From: JAJXWB01 sp047971685
Lineage (GTDB): Bacteria; Pseudomonadota; Alphaproteobacteria; Rhizobiales; Beijerinckiaceae
Length of the DNA stretch: 64,000 nt
Assembly (NCBI GenBank): GCA_047971685.1
Contig: JBKDZW010000057.1
Location: 1-64,000 of the forward strand
Reading direction: 5' to 3'
The position numbers and the translations under genes are program-made. The number at the start of each line of letters is the position of its first letter. Within the stretch, counting starts at the first letter, position 1. Below are positions 8,713 through 17,259 of this stretch, piece by piece. Under the pieces are notes generated by a model. The model had not been told where the DNA came from. It made no database searches and saw nothing but the letters and a program-made list of their open reading frames with translations.

Positions 8713-9492
8713 TTATCTGCCGGTGAAACGCGGTTTGCGTTTTTCCTCGAAAGCGGCAAGCCCTTCTTTCAGGTCGTGGCTATGGGCATGGACTTCGCTG
8801 GCGAGAAGTTCTTGTCGCAATGCTATCGCAGCCGGTTGCTCAAGACCATCGTCGACCAAGGCCTTCATGCGGCGAAGCACCAGCGGGCTCTTGCTGGCGA
8901 GCTTGGCTGCCAGCGCCTCGGTCGCGGCGATCAATTCGTCATCATCGACGACCTCATTGACCAGTCCGGCGGCGACGAGTTGGTCGGCCGGCACGAATTC
9001 ACCGGTATAGAGCAGGTATTTTGCGCGGGTCGGACCGATTTTGCGCGGCAGCCGCACCGAACTGCCGCCGCCCGGCAGCAGGCCGTAGTTTGCATGCGCG
9101 TCGCCGAGCCTGGCGGAGCGCGCGGCAATGACGAGATCGCAGCACAGCATCAGTTCCAGGCCGCCCGCCAACGTCAGGCCGTTGAGCGCGGCTATGACAG
9201 GTACGGGAAATGTCTCGATGCGATTCATTACGACAAGAATCGCATCGAGAAAACGACCGAGCGCCGTTTCGTCGTCGCCGGCTTCGGCGCGCACGAATTT
9301 CAGATCGGCGCCGGCGCAGAACGCGCGCCCCGCTCCGGTCAGGACCACCGCACGCGATCCCGATCGCTGCGCCTTGTCGAGCGCGGCGTCGATTCCGGAA
9401 ACGATGGCCGGAGTGAGGGAGTTGAGCGCATCCGGCCGGTTCAGCGTGATCCACATCGCATGGCCGCGGATCTCGGAAATGATCGGTTCCAT
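8713..9492 (-). CDS. Enoyl-CoA hydratase/isomerase (crotonase) family protein
   Basis: 259-residue crotonase-fold protein. The oxyanion-hole segments AFCAGADLK (about 57-65) and LTLAGGLEL are present, and the glutamate equivalent to rat crotonase Glu144 is E113. The position equivalent to Glu164 reads GDAH, giving H133, so simple hydration as in crotonase is uncertain; isomerase, dehydratase or ring-directed variants of this fold also lack one glutamate. It is transcribed divergently from the CoA transferase at 9601, with a shared control region (9493-9600). Confidence 0.87.
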   Translation of the reverse strand: MEPIISEIRGHAMWITLNRPDALNSLTPAIVSGIDAALDKAQRSGSRAVVLTGAGRAFCAGADLKFVRAEAGDDETALGRFLDAILVVMNRIETFPVPVIAALNGLTLAGGLELMLCCDLVIAARSARLGDAHANYGLLPGGGSSVRLPRKIGPTRAKYLLYTGEFVPADQLVAAGLVNEVVDDDELIAATEALAAKLASKSPLVLRRMKALVDDGLEQPAAIALRQELLASEVHAHSHDLKEGLAAFEEKRKPRFTGR

Positions 9493-9600
9493 GGCTTTCG
9501 TTCCGGGAATTGACTATTCGGTTAGTTGATTATTCGCGTGGTTATGATACGAACTGTCCGGGAGAAATCAAGCGCGGCGTCTGTTGGAGCGCGTGTCGTC
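9493..9600. promoter_or_regulatory. Divergent control region of the catabolic genes
   Basis: A 108-base AT-rich spacer between the divergent hydratase and CoA transferase genes. It contains GAATTGAC (9507-9514), the half-site also found upstream of the ABC operon, and a following ACTA-N6-TAGT palindrome-like stretch just beside it (about 9512-9526). Both directions are probably regulated together. Confidence 0.4.
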
Positions 9601-10713
9601 ATGAGCCTTCCCCTGGCAGGAATTCGGGTGGTCAGTCTGGCTGAGCAATATCCGGGGCCTTACGCCACGTTGTTGCTGGCCGATCTCGGCGCCGAGGTGA
9701 TTCTGGTCGAACGTCCCGGCGTCGGCGATCCGGCGCGGCAGTTTCCGGCGTTCCATGCCGCGCTCAATCGCGGCAAGCAATCGGTGGCGCTGGACCTCAA
9801 GAGCGACGAGGGCAAACAACATCTGCGCCGTCTGATCGCTTCTGCGGACGTGCTGATGGAAGGATATCGCCCCGGCGTTATGTCGCGTCTCGGCTTTGGT
9901 TACGACGTGGTGGCGCAACTCAATCCGCGTCTGGTTTACGTGTCGATCTCCGGTTTCGGACAGGACGGTCCTTATCGCGACCGGCCCGCGCACGACATTT
10001 CGTATCAGGCGCTCGCGGGATTTCTCTTTCGCCATGCCGAACAGGGTTCGGTCGAGGGGCCGGGCGACATTGCGGTGGGAGATCTGTCGTCCGGCATGTT
10101 CGCTGCGCTTGGAACGTTGGCGGCGCTGCTCGAACGCGAACGCAGCAAGAAGGGAAAGCACGTCGATGTCTCGATGACGGATGGTTTGGCGTCATGGATG
10201 TCGGCGATGCTCGGTCCTGTCATGAACGGCGCGCCATTGGCCGATATAGGGGCCGAGCCTGCCTATGGCTTGTTCAAATGCGCCGACGGAAAGTTGCTCA
10301 CATTGTCGATCGCGCACGAGGACTGGTTCTGGCGCTCGCTATGCGAGCTGCTTGGTCTGCTCGATGCCTCCGGCTTTGCCCGCAACGAGCGCGTGGCGCG
10401 TAGCGATGCGTTGCGCCGCCAGATCGCCGCAGCGTTGGCGAGACGCAACCGCGCCGACTGGGCTGGCATATTCGATGCTGCCGGCATTCCATGGGGGCCG
10501 GTGAATGCGCTGGGCGAGGTGGCGGCCGATCCGCATTTCCGCGCACGCGGTCTGTTTCGCGAGGTCGCGGACAGCGATGGCGCGCGGCGGCGTCATGTGG
10601 CGCAGCCGTTGATTTTCTCTGGCCAGCGTCCGGGGCCGCGTTCCGGCGTGCCGCGTCTTGGCGAGCACACCGGGCAGGTGTTGCGGGCTTTGCCGGAACC
10701 GGGGGGCGATTAA
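9601..10713 (+). CDS. CaiB/BaiF-type (family III) CoA transferase
   Basis: Predicted to move CoA between carboxylic acids through an aspartyl intermediate. The 370-residue form begins MSLPLAGIRVVSL; the likely catalytic aspartate is D161 in GDLSSG. I chose ATG 9601 because the family alignment starts there and GGAG lies at 9586-9589; an in-frame ATG at 9526 would add 25 residues unlike the family. It heads a + strand run with thiolase (37 bases on) and SDR genes, suggesting CoA transfer to the pathway substrate as an alternative to ligase activation. Confidence 0.88.
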   Translation: MSLPLAGIRVVSLAEQYPGPYATLLLADLGAEVILVERPGVGDPARQFPAFHAALNRGKQSVALDLKSDEGKQHLRRLIASADVLMEGYRPGVMSRLGFGYDVVAQLNPRLVYVSISGFGQDGPYRDRPAHDISYQALAGFLFRHAEQGSVEGPGDIAVGDLSSGMFAALGTLAALLERERSKKGKHVDVSMTDGLASWMSAMLGPVMNGAPLADIGAEPAYGLFKCADGKLLTLSIAHEDWFWRSLCELLGLLDASGFARNERVARSDALRRQIAAALARRNRADWAGIFDAAGIPWGPVNALGEVAADPHFRARGLFREVADSDGARRRHVAQPLIFSGQRPGPRSGVPRLGEHTGQVLRALPEPGGD

Positions 10714-10750
10714 GCGGATACGGGACAGTCTCGGCCGCAGGGAGGATGCG

Positions 10751-11989
10751 ATGGACGACATCTATGTGGTTGGCGTCGGCATGACGCCGTTCGGGCGCAT
10801 GCTCGATGTCGATATGAAAACATTGTCGCGCACGGCGGTCGAGGCCGCGCTGGGCGATGCCGGTTTGCAGAAGGACGCTCTCGAAGGCGCGTTCTTCGCC
10901 AACGCCTCGCAAGGCCATATGGAGCGCCAGCATATGATCCGCGGCGAGATCTTGCTGCGCGAGATGGGCGTCGGCGCCATCCCGGTGGTGAATGTCGAGA
11001 ACGCCTGCGCGAGCGGCAGTTCGGCATTCAACCTTGCCGTGACGTTCCTCAAGGCGGGCGAGGGCGATATCGCGCTGGCGCTTGGCGCGGAAAAAATGTT
11101 TTCAACTGACCGCAAGCTGATGTTCGAGGCGTTCGACAGTGCGTGGGACGTCAGCCGCGACGCCGAAATCCGCGAACGCCTGCTGAAACTCGGCGAGGGC
11201 GTCGAGGCGCCCGAAGGCTCCACATCGGACAAGCCCTACAGCGTGTTCATGGACGTCTATGCGGCATTCTCGCGCCAGCACATGAAGCGCTTCGGCACTA
11301 CGCAGCGCCAGTTGGCGGCGGTCTCGGCCAAGAACCATCGCCATTCGGTAGAGAACCCGCTCTCGCAATTCCGCAACGCCTATTCTGTGGACGAGGTGCT
11401 GAGCGCGCCGCCGATCACCTATCCCCTGACCTTGCCGATGTGCTCGCCGATCTCCGACGGCGCCGCAGCCGCCGTTGTCGTCACCAAAGCGGGATTGAAG
11501 CGGCTCGGCCTTGACGAAAAGCGGGCGATCCGCGTGCTGGCCTCGGTGATCCAGACCGGCAGCGATCGCGATCCGTCGGCCGTCGAGCGGCATTGCACCG
11601 CGCTTGCCGCCAGAAGGGCTTATGACAAGGCCGGGATCGGCCCTGACGATGTTTCCGTCGCCGAAGTGCACGATGCGACGGCGATGGGCGAAATCATCCA
11701 GATCGAGAATCTCGGCTTCTGCGATTTCGGCGACGGCGGCCCGATTTCCGAGCGCGGCGACACTTCGCTTGGCGGGCGCATTCCGGTCAATCCGTCAGGC
11801 GGTCTTGAGTCCAAGGGCCATCCCGTCGGCGCCACCGGCATCGGTCAGATCCACGAGCTGACGATGCAATTGCGCGGCGAGGCCGGCGCGCGGCAGGTCG
11901 AGGGCGCGCGCATTGCGCTTGCCGAGAACGGCGGCGGTCTGCAAGGCGTCGAAGAGGCGGTGGCCTGCGTCACCATCCTTGGCCGTTAA
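10751..11989 (+). CDS. Thiolase, SCP2/lipid-transfer type
   Basis: 412 residues of the non-canonical thiolase branch related to SCP-x. The nucleophilic cysteine is C86 in ENACASGSS; the GHPVGATG segment carries the active-site histidine, and the C-terminal CxGGG of classical thiolases is replaced by ENGGG, as is usual in this branch. Such enzymes often cleave branched or ring-derived 3-oxoacyl-CoAs. Start ATG 10751 follows GGAGG (10741-10745) by five bases. It lies between CoA transferase and SDR genes. Confidence 0.88.
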   Translation: MDDIYVVGVGMTPFGRMLDVDMKTLSRTAVEAALGDAGLQKDALEGAFFANASQGHMERQHMIRGEILLREMGVGAIPVVNVENACASGSSAFNLAVTFLKAGEGDIALALGAEKMFSTDRKLMFEAFDSAWDVSRDAEIRERLLKLGEGVEAPEGSTSDKPYSVFMDVYAAFSRQHMKRFGTTQRQLAAVSAKNHRHSVENPLSQFRNAYSVDEVLSAPPITYPLTLPMCSPISDGAAAAVVVTKAGLKRLGLDEKRAIRVLASVIQTGSDRDPSAVERHCTALAARRAYDKAGIGPDDVSVAEVHDATAMGEIIQIENLGFCDFGDGGPISERGDTSLGGRIPVNPSGGLESKGHPVGATGIGQIHELTMQLRGEAGARQVEGARIALAENGGGLQGVEEAVACVTILGR

Positions 11990-12016
11990 GAGAGAACAGC
12001 ATTACGGGAGACGCGC

Positions 12017-12793
12017 ATGCATTTGGATGGAAAGGTCGCAATCGTCACCGGGGCGGCGTCCGGCCTGGGGCGGGCGTCATGCATCGCCCTGGCGAAGGCG
12101 GGCGCGCGCATTGCAGCGTTCGACCGCGATGAGGCGCGATTGAGCGAAGCCTGTCGCGAGTTCGGCGGCGATGCGCTTGGCCGCGTCGTCGACGTCGCCG
12201 ATGAGGAAAGCGTCCGCGCCGCCGTCGATGCGGCGCTCGCCGCGTTCGGCGCGGTGCATGTCGCCGTCAATTGCGCCGGCGTCGCAGATGCGTCGAAGAC
12301 CGTATCATCGAAAGGTCAGCCGTTTCCGCTCGCGACATGGAGCAAGGTAATCGGCGTCAATCTCACCGGCACATTCAACATCATCCGCTTCGCGGCGCTG
12401 GCGATGACGCGCAATGCGCCCGAGGGCGCGAGCGGGGAACGCGGCGTCATCATCAACACGGCGTCGGGCGCTGCGTCTCAGGGGCAGGTCGGCCAGGCTG
12501 CCTACAGCGCCAGCAAGGCCGGCGTCATCGGTCTCACGCTGCCCGTGGCGCGCGACCTCGCCGAGCATGGCGTTCGCGTGGTGTCGATCGCACCCGGCCT
12601 GTTCGATACCGGCATGGTGGCGGGCATGCCGGCCAACGTCTCGCAGTCGATCGTCGATCGCATGATCTTGTATCCGAACCGGATGGGGCAGCCCGACGAA
12701 TTCGCGAGCCTGGTGCGCCACATCGCGGAGAACGCCTATCTCAACGCAACGACGATCAGCCTTGACGCCGGCGCGCGAATGCAGCCGCGCTAG
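12017..12793 (+). CDS. Short-chain dehydrogenase, 3-hydroxyacyl-CoA dehydrogenase type 2-like
   Basis: 258-residue classical SDR. The NAD-binding motif TGAASGLG is at about 12-19, NCAG near 87 and the catalytic YSASK near 165-169, with Ser about 13 residues earlier. The sequence resembles HSD10-type 3-hydroxyacyl-CoA dehydrogenases, including an IINTASGAA segment. Positioned 27 bases after the thiolase, it would oxidise the 3-hydroxy intermediate before thiolytic cleavage. A different alcohol substrate cannot be excluded. Confidence 0.85.
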   Translation: MHLDGKVAIVTGAASGLGRASCIALAKAGARIAAFDRDEARLSEACREFGGDALGRVVDVADEESVRAAVDAALAAFGAVHVAVNCAGVADASKTVSSKGQPFPLATWSKVIGVNLTGTFNIIRFAALAMTRNAPEGASGERGVIINTASGAASQGQVGQAAYSASKAGVIGLTLPVARDLAEHGVRVVSIAPGLFDTGMVAGMPANVSQSIVDRMILYPNRMGQPDEFASLVRHIAENAYLNATTISLDAGARMQPR

Positions 12794-12891
12794 ATGAATC
12801 GTGTTTGCGCCAAACCGCTCACGCTTTGCTGAACGCGCCCCCTTTGTCGAGAGCGCAGCGAGAGCTCACATGCCGGCCTGTAAGGAGCGCC

Positions 12892-13380
12892 TCATTCCCC
12901 GGTGGCGTTGAGCAGGGCCAGCGCCTGCGTATCCGGATATTCCGCGAATTCGACGATGAGATCGTCCCGGAAGCGAATGAAACTCCAGATGTCGATGTCG
13001 AACGTGCAGCCGGCGCCGCGATTGCGCACGCGCGCTGTGCGATGAAGGGCGGCGCGGTCGCCGTCGATCAGCAGCCTGTTCACGCGCGAGCCGAGATTTT
13101 CGTAGGTCACGTTGACCTGCCGCAGGAGATCGGCGCAGGCGGCGATGCCGCGCCATTCCCCGCGAAGGGGAAGGACGTAGCAGATCGACGTTTTGACGAC
13201 GATATCCGGCGCCACGTAAGACAGCATTCCGCCGACATCGCCGGACGCGCGCAGTTCGATCAGGCGTGTGACCAGCGATTCCACGCGCGCGCGCGCCGGC
13301 GTGGCGACGTCGAGCGTCTTGTGCAGGCTCTGCACACCGTCAATGGCTTTCAGTTTCCGGCCTGCCTGCGACATGATCAA
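12892..13380 (-). CDS. SnoaL-like (NTF2-fold) protein
   Basis: 162 residues, probably the cone-shaped NTF2/SnoaL fold used by small hydroxylases, isomerases and dehydratases. Typical features are an N-terminal helix pair, a LRGEWRGIAA segment after the first strands, and a late IWSFIRFRDDLIVEFAEYPD region where these proteins describe a small-molecule pocket. Its start overlaps the stop of the next gene upstream by ATGA, and that gene is a paralog. Two Met codons lie at the start (MIMSQ), so the exact start may be one codon later. Function unknown; likely acts on an intermediate of the neighbouring pathway. Confidence 0.75.
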   Translation of the reverse strand: MIMSQAGRKLKAIDGVQSLHKTLDVATPARARVESLVTRLIELRASGDVGGMLSYVAPDIVVKTSICYVLPLRGEWRGIAACADLLRQVNVTYENLGSRVNRLLIDGDRAALHRTARVRNRGAGCTFDIDIWSFIRFRDDLIVEFAEYPDTQALALLNATGE

Positions 13381-13814
13381 TCACGAAACAGGCGCGCCAG
13401 CGCCTCGTTGTCCGCCAATTCGTCAATCTCGATTATCTCGCTGTCTTTGAACCTGATATAGCTGCATATCGCGATTTCGTCGACGCGCCCCGCGCCGCGC
13501 GAACGCAACCGGACCTTGCAGCAGACCGCCGCCTCGCTCGCGTCGATCGCCAGATCCGTCAAATGCGCCTCCAGACATTCTACCAGGGTGTGCTGTTGCT
13601 GGAAAAGTTCGAGGCATGCCGCCCGGCCTTGGCGTCGAACCGCAGCCATCTGGCCAACCCAGGTCGCGCCGCGAAAGGCGCAATCCTCCGCCAGAAGGCG
13701 CGCGATCGAGGCCATGTCGCCTTTCTGACGCGCAACCTGAAAACTGTTCAACCTCTGTTCGATCAGATCTCGGTCGAGGTCCGAGAGCTTGCGTTTGGCG
13801 TCCGACGTGAGCAC
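13377..13814 (-). CDS. SnoaL-like (NTF2-fold) protein, paralog of its neighbour
   Basis: 145 residues with the same layout as the gene at 12892, including ICSYIRFKDSEIIEIDELAD near the C-terminus, which matches the neighbour's FIRFRDDLIVEFAEYPD, and both proteins end in an xALARLFRD/QALALLNATGE-like tail. The ATGA overlap shows translational coupling, so the two may form a heteromer. An AT-rich 126-base spacer separates it from the FAD monooxygenase gene upstream, and probably contains a promoter. No catalytic residues can be assigned. Confidence 0.75.
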   Translation of the reverse strand: MLTSDAKRKLSDLDRDLIEQRLNSFQVARQKGDMASIARLLAEDCAFRGATWVGQMAAVRRQGRAACLELFQQQHTLVECLEAHLTDLAIDASEAAVCCKVRLRSRGAGRVDEIAICSYIRFKDSEIIEIDELADNEALARLFRD

Positions 13815-13940
13815 GAGAAGATGAAGTCCTTGCTTGTACCATTACAGTATAGGCAAGTTTCAATCTCGATCCACAATTGTCAAACAGGCCAATCGGCTTT
13901 GTTAACTTAAGCTATTTGAAAATATTCGTATAGGTGTGAT

Positions 13941-15122
13941 CTATCCGCGATAAATCCAGTCGCTGGCGCGCGCCATGCCTTCTGCGCCGATGGCGCCCAT
14001 GGCCTTGTCGCGCAGAAAGGCGGAGGGGCCGGCCAGATGATAGACGATGCCCTGCATGCGCGAGGCGCGCTGGACACGGTTTGCGCGGGATATGCGTGCG
14101 CGCTGGTAGGCGTCGAGCGCGGCCGCCTCGTCCTGCGGATGCGCGGCGAAGGCAAGACCGAGGGCGTCTGCGTCCTCGATGGCCTGGGCCGCGCCCTGCG
14201 CCAGAAAGGGCGCCATGGCGTGGGCGGCGTCGCCGAGAATGGCGACCCGGCCGCGTGTCCAGCTACGCAGCGCCCCGCGTTCGTAGACCGGCCAGCGCCG
14301 CCAGTCCGGCGTTGCAGAAATCAGGGTGCGGGCCTCCTCGCTCCATTCTTGAAAACGCGAGGCGAGGAAAGCGCTGTCGCCGTGCGAGGCCCAGAAATCG
14401 GGCGCATCGAGATCGCTCCATTCGTCTTCGACGATGGCTACGATATTGAGAACGCTCGCCTTGCGCAGCGGATAATGGACGAGATGAGCGCCGGCGCCGA
14501 GCCAGAGATTGGTGCGCGGGGCGAGTTGGGCGCGCGTGAGGTTTTTCGCCGGAACGAGCGCGCGCCAGCAGGTGCGGCCGCTGTAGCGCGGCGCATCGGC
14601 GATTACCAGGGCAAGGCCTTCGCGCACGCGCGAGCGCAAGCCGTCCGCACCGATGAGGGCTGCGCCGGCAATATCGGGGCGGCCTTCGATATGGACGCGC
14701 ACGCCATCCTTGTCGGCGCGCCAGCCCTCGAGGCCGCCGCCCAGATGAAGCTCGATGTTCGGCGCGGCGTTCACGGCCTGCGCCAGCGCCGCCAGAAGGT
14801 CGGCCCGGTGGGCGACGAGATAGATCGATCCCCAGCGCTTCTCCGATTCGCCGACCGGAACTGTCGCGATCACGGCGCCGTCGCCTGCTGCCCGCAGATC
14901 GACGGCCTCGATGGCGGTGGCGCTTTCCTTCAGGGGCGCGAGCGCGCCCCATTTGGCCAGACGACGCGTGGCGTTGGCGGAAAGCTGAAGGCCGGCGCCG
15001 AATTCGGCGAGTTCGGGCGCGCGCTCCACGACCACGACCTGCCGGCCGGCGGCCGACAGCGCAAGTGCAGCCGAGAGCCCGCCTACGCCGGCTCCAGCGA
15101 TGATGACGGGATTGTCAGCCAT
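13941..15122 (-). CDS. FAD-dependent monooxygenase, salicylate hydroxylase/UbiH type
   Basis: 393-residue group A flavoprotein hydroxylase. The FAD-binding GAGVGGLSAALAL is at about 9-21, the DG segment LIGADGLRS lies near 155-165, and the GDAAHAMAPFLAQGAAQAIED region (about 282-302) contacts FAD. This family hydroxylates aromatic or cyclic acids with NAD(P)H and oxygen. I chose ATG 15122 because a GGGGGA stretch lies about six bases upstream; an earlier in-frame ATG at 15149 adds nine residues. It points the same way as the two SnoaL-like genes and implies that the pathway substrate is cyclic or aromatic, though that is inference. Confidence 0.87.
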   Translation of the reverse strand: MADNPVIIAGAGVGGLSAALALSAAGRQVVVVERAPELAEFGAGLQLSANATRRLAKWGALAPLKESATAIEAVDLRAAGDGAVIATVPVGESEKRWGSIYLVAHRADLLAALAQAVNAAPNIELHLGGGLEGWRADKDGVRVHIEGRPDIAGAALIGADGLRSRVREGLALVIADAPRYSGRTCWRALVPAKNLTRAQLAPRTNLWLGAGAHLVHYPLRKASVLNIVAIVEDEWSDLDAPDFWASHGDSAFLASRFQEWSEEARTLISATPDWRRWPVYERGALRSWTRGRVAILGDAAHAMAPFLAQGAAQAIEDADALGLAFAAHPQDEAAALDAYQRARISRANRVQRASRMQGIVYHLAGPSAFLRDKAMGAIGAEGMARASDWIYRG

Positions 15123-15287
15123 GGCGCGTCCCCCTGAAGCTATGCGCATTCACAGCGAGGCGAAGGCGTCGGAATCGAAGTTTCCCGCGCGCAATGCGCG
15201 GCCTGTATCGCTCTTCGCCGCGAGGGCGCGGACGAAAGCGCAAATCGAACGCCGCCTGCAACCGAACGTTCGCCTGCGGAACGCGCG

Positions 15288-15524
15288 TCAGGCCCCGTGG
15301 AACTCGCACTCGGCGGGCTCGGCATGGCCGTTCAGGGCGTCGTCGTAGACGTAGAGCGTCGAGCAATAGGGGCAGATCGTCTCCGCGCCATGGCCCATGT
15401 CGATGTATATGTGGGGATGATCGAAGGGGGGCAGGGCGCCGATGCACATGAACCTGCGCGCGCCGATCTTCACACGCGACAGGCCGGGCTGGTTGTGAAA
15501 ATGCGGCGTGGCGTGGTCGGCCAT
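15288..15524 (-). CDS. Zinc-finger domain protein (zf-CHCC type)
   Basis: 78 residues resembling the bacterial relatives of the 13-kDa zinc subunit of respiratory complex I (NDUFS6). Candidate zinc ligands are C27, a histidine in the DHPHIYIDMGHG segment, and the CPYC pair near 50-53. Single gene, no operon partner. In alphaproteobacteria such proteins are thought to accompany complex I; its role here is inferred. Confidence 0.85.
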   Translation of the reverse strand: MADHATPHFHNQPGLSRVKIGARRFMCIGALPPFDHPHIYIDMGHGAETICPYCSTLYVYDDALNGHAEPAECEFHGA

Positions 15525-15693
15525 GTTCGATATCCTCTCGGGCGGTCCAGACGGATGTTCGGAGGTTTTCCGTCCGGACGCGCAACAGTCGAAAACCGTC
15601 GGCGCAATGGCCGACGCTGCTTCGGCGTCCTTGATATTTCATTGCAGCGATCCGTGCTAGACCCGGCCGGCCAACAGAAAGCCCCATATCCCG

Positions 15694-16461
15694 ATGCATT
15701 TTTTCCAGTCTGGGCCCGCGCGCCTTGCCTTTATCGACGAGGCGCCGACCGCGCCCGACCGCAAAGCGCCGATCCTGCTGGTGCACGGCTTTGCCTCCAG
15801 CCATGCGGTCAACTGGGTTTTTCCGCTCTGGGTCAAGGCTCTGACCGGGGACGGGCGGCGCACGATCGCGCTCGACAATCGCGGTCACGGGCGTTCGACC
15901 AAGCTCTACGAGCCCGCAGCCTACGATACGCGCCTGATGGCCGAGGATTGCCTCAACCTTCTGGATCATCTGGGAATCGAGCAGGCCGATGTCATGGGCT
16001 ATTCCATGGGGGCGCGGATTTCGTCCTATCTCACGCTCAACCATCCAGACCGTGTGCGCTCGCTCGTCCTGGGCGGGCTTGGCTATCATCTGGTCGATGG
16101 CGTGGGCCTGCCGGTCGGCATCGCCGATGCGATGGAGACCGAGCAGCCGGAATTGCTGAGCGATCCGCAGCAAAAGACGTTCCGGGCCTTCGCGGACGCC
16201 ACCAGGAGCGACCGCAAGGCGCTGGCCGCCTGCATTCGCGGCTCGCGTCAGACGCTGAGCCTGGCCGAGGCGGCGGCGATTGTGACGCCGACGCTGATCT
16301 GCGTGGGCACGAAAGACGATGTCGCCGGCGATGGTCACGAACTTGCCGCCGTCATGGGCAATGCGCGTGCGGTCGATATTCCCGGACGCGACCACAATCG
16401 TGCGGTCGGCGACCGCGCCTATCGCGAAGCGACGCTGACGTTTCTGGCGGAACGGCCCTGA
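15694..16461 (+). CDS. Alpha/beta hydrolase
   Basis: 255 residues with the HG oxyanion motif (LLVHGF near 28-33), DNRGHG near 61-66 and the nucleophile elbow GYSMGA (about 101-106), giving catalytic Ser103. A late aspartate in VGTKDD and histidine in GRDHNR complete the expected triad. Similar proteins hydrolyse esters or ring-cleavage products, but the substrate cannot be told. It converges with the next gene 6 bases away. Confidence 0.85.
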   Translation: MHFFQSGPARLAFIDEAPTAPDRKAPILLVHGFASSHAVNWVFPLWVKALTGDGRRTIALDNRGHGRSTKLYEPAAYDTRLMAEDCLNLLDHLGIEQADVMGYSMGARISSYLTLNHPDRVRSLVLGGLGYHLVDGVGLPVGIADAMETEQPELLSDPQQKTFRAFADATRSDRKALAACIRGSRQTLSLAEAAAIVTPTLICVGTKDDVAGDGHELAAVMGNARAVDIPGRDHNRAVGDRAYREATLTFLAERP

Positions 16462-16467
16462 GCGGGC

Positions 16468-17259
16468 TCAGTATGCCCGGTAAGCCTGCATGGCCTGCAA
16501 GAGATTGACGCTGAAGCCGCCGCCGAAATCCTGCGCGGCGCCGAGCAATATGGCGTTGGTTGCGGTTGCGCCGGCGGCGGAGGCTCCGGCGTTCCTGTAA
16601 TCGTATTGGGCGGCAAAGCGGGTGATGAATTTCTGGAGTTTTTCGGGATTCCCGAAATCGGCGATATCGAGTTTTTTCGACAGAAGCGCTGCCTGTCTGT
16701 CGATCGGCATCAGGCCGGTCATCGGCGAAATGTCGAGCGCGGTCTGGACGACCTGCAATAATTTGCGATCGGCGAGGATGCTGTAAACGCTTGTCGCATC
16801 CGGCGCCTTGCGCTGGAAATAAAGCGCCAGACCTACGCCGGCGTCGGCCTGGGTCTGCCGGGCCTCCATTGCGTTCTCGACATATTGGTCGACGATCTTT
16901 GCAGCGAACGCCGCAGACGCGGTTGCCTGCGCGCCTTTGCCCGCAAAGTCGAAGGCTTTGGCGAAGGCCTTGATGTTGGGATTGTTGAGCTTGAAGGCGA
17001 GCGTATCGGCGCTTGCCGTACCCTGCTGCAACACCTGTTTCATCAGGCCCTTGGCGTAGAGGCGGTCGCCAAGGTCGAAGGCCTTCATCGCATAGGCGAA
17101 CAATCGCGCATCGCCGATGAGGTCGTCGGCGTTTTTCACCTTGGCGATATTGTCCTGAAAATATTTCGTCTGCATGGAAATCTCGGGCGTCTTGCTCGTG
17201 ATCGCGCGCCAGCGGGCGGCGTCGCGCGCGATTCCCATGTAGGAGGTCAGAGTGGTCAT
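16468..17259 (-). CDS. DUF1217 family protein
   Basis: 263 residues, mostly helical, matching the DUF1217 pattern: an opening TLTSYMGI segment, a KYFQDNIAKVKNADDLIGD segment, and a repeated theme of helices that ends with a region rich in Ala, Gly and Asn. Members often lie near flagellar genes in rhizobia, but there are none here. ATG 17259 was chosen because the conserved segment starts at that point and AGGAGG-like bases lie upstream of it on this strand only weakly; an earlier in-frame Met would add 53 unrelated residues. Function unknown. Confidence 0.75.
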   Translation of the reverse strand: MTTLTSYMGIARDAARWRAITSKTPEISMQTKYFQDNIAKVKNADDLIGDARLFAYAMKAFDLGDRLYAKGLMKQVLQQGTASADTLAFKLNNPNIKAFAKAFDFAGKGAQATASAAFAAKIVDQYVENAMEARQTQADAGVGLALYFQRKAPDATSVYSILADRKLLQVVQTALDISPMTGLMPIDRQAALLSKKLDIADFGNPEKLQKFITRFAAQYDYRNAGASAAGATATNAILLGAAQDFGGGFSVNLLQAMQAYRAY

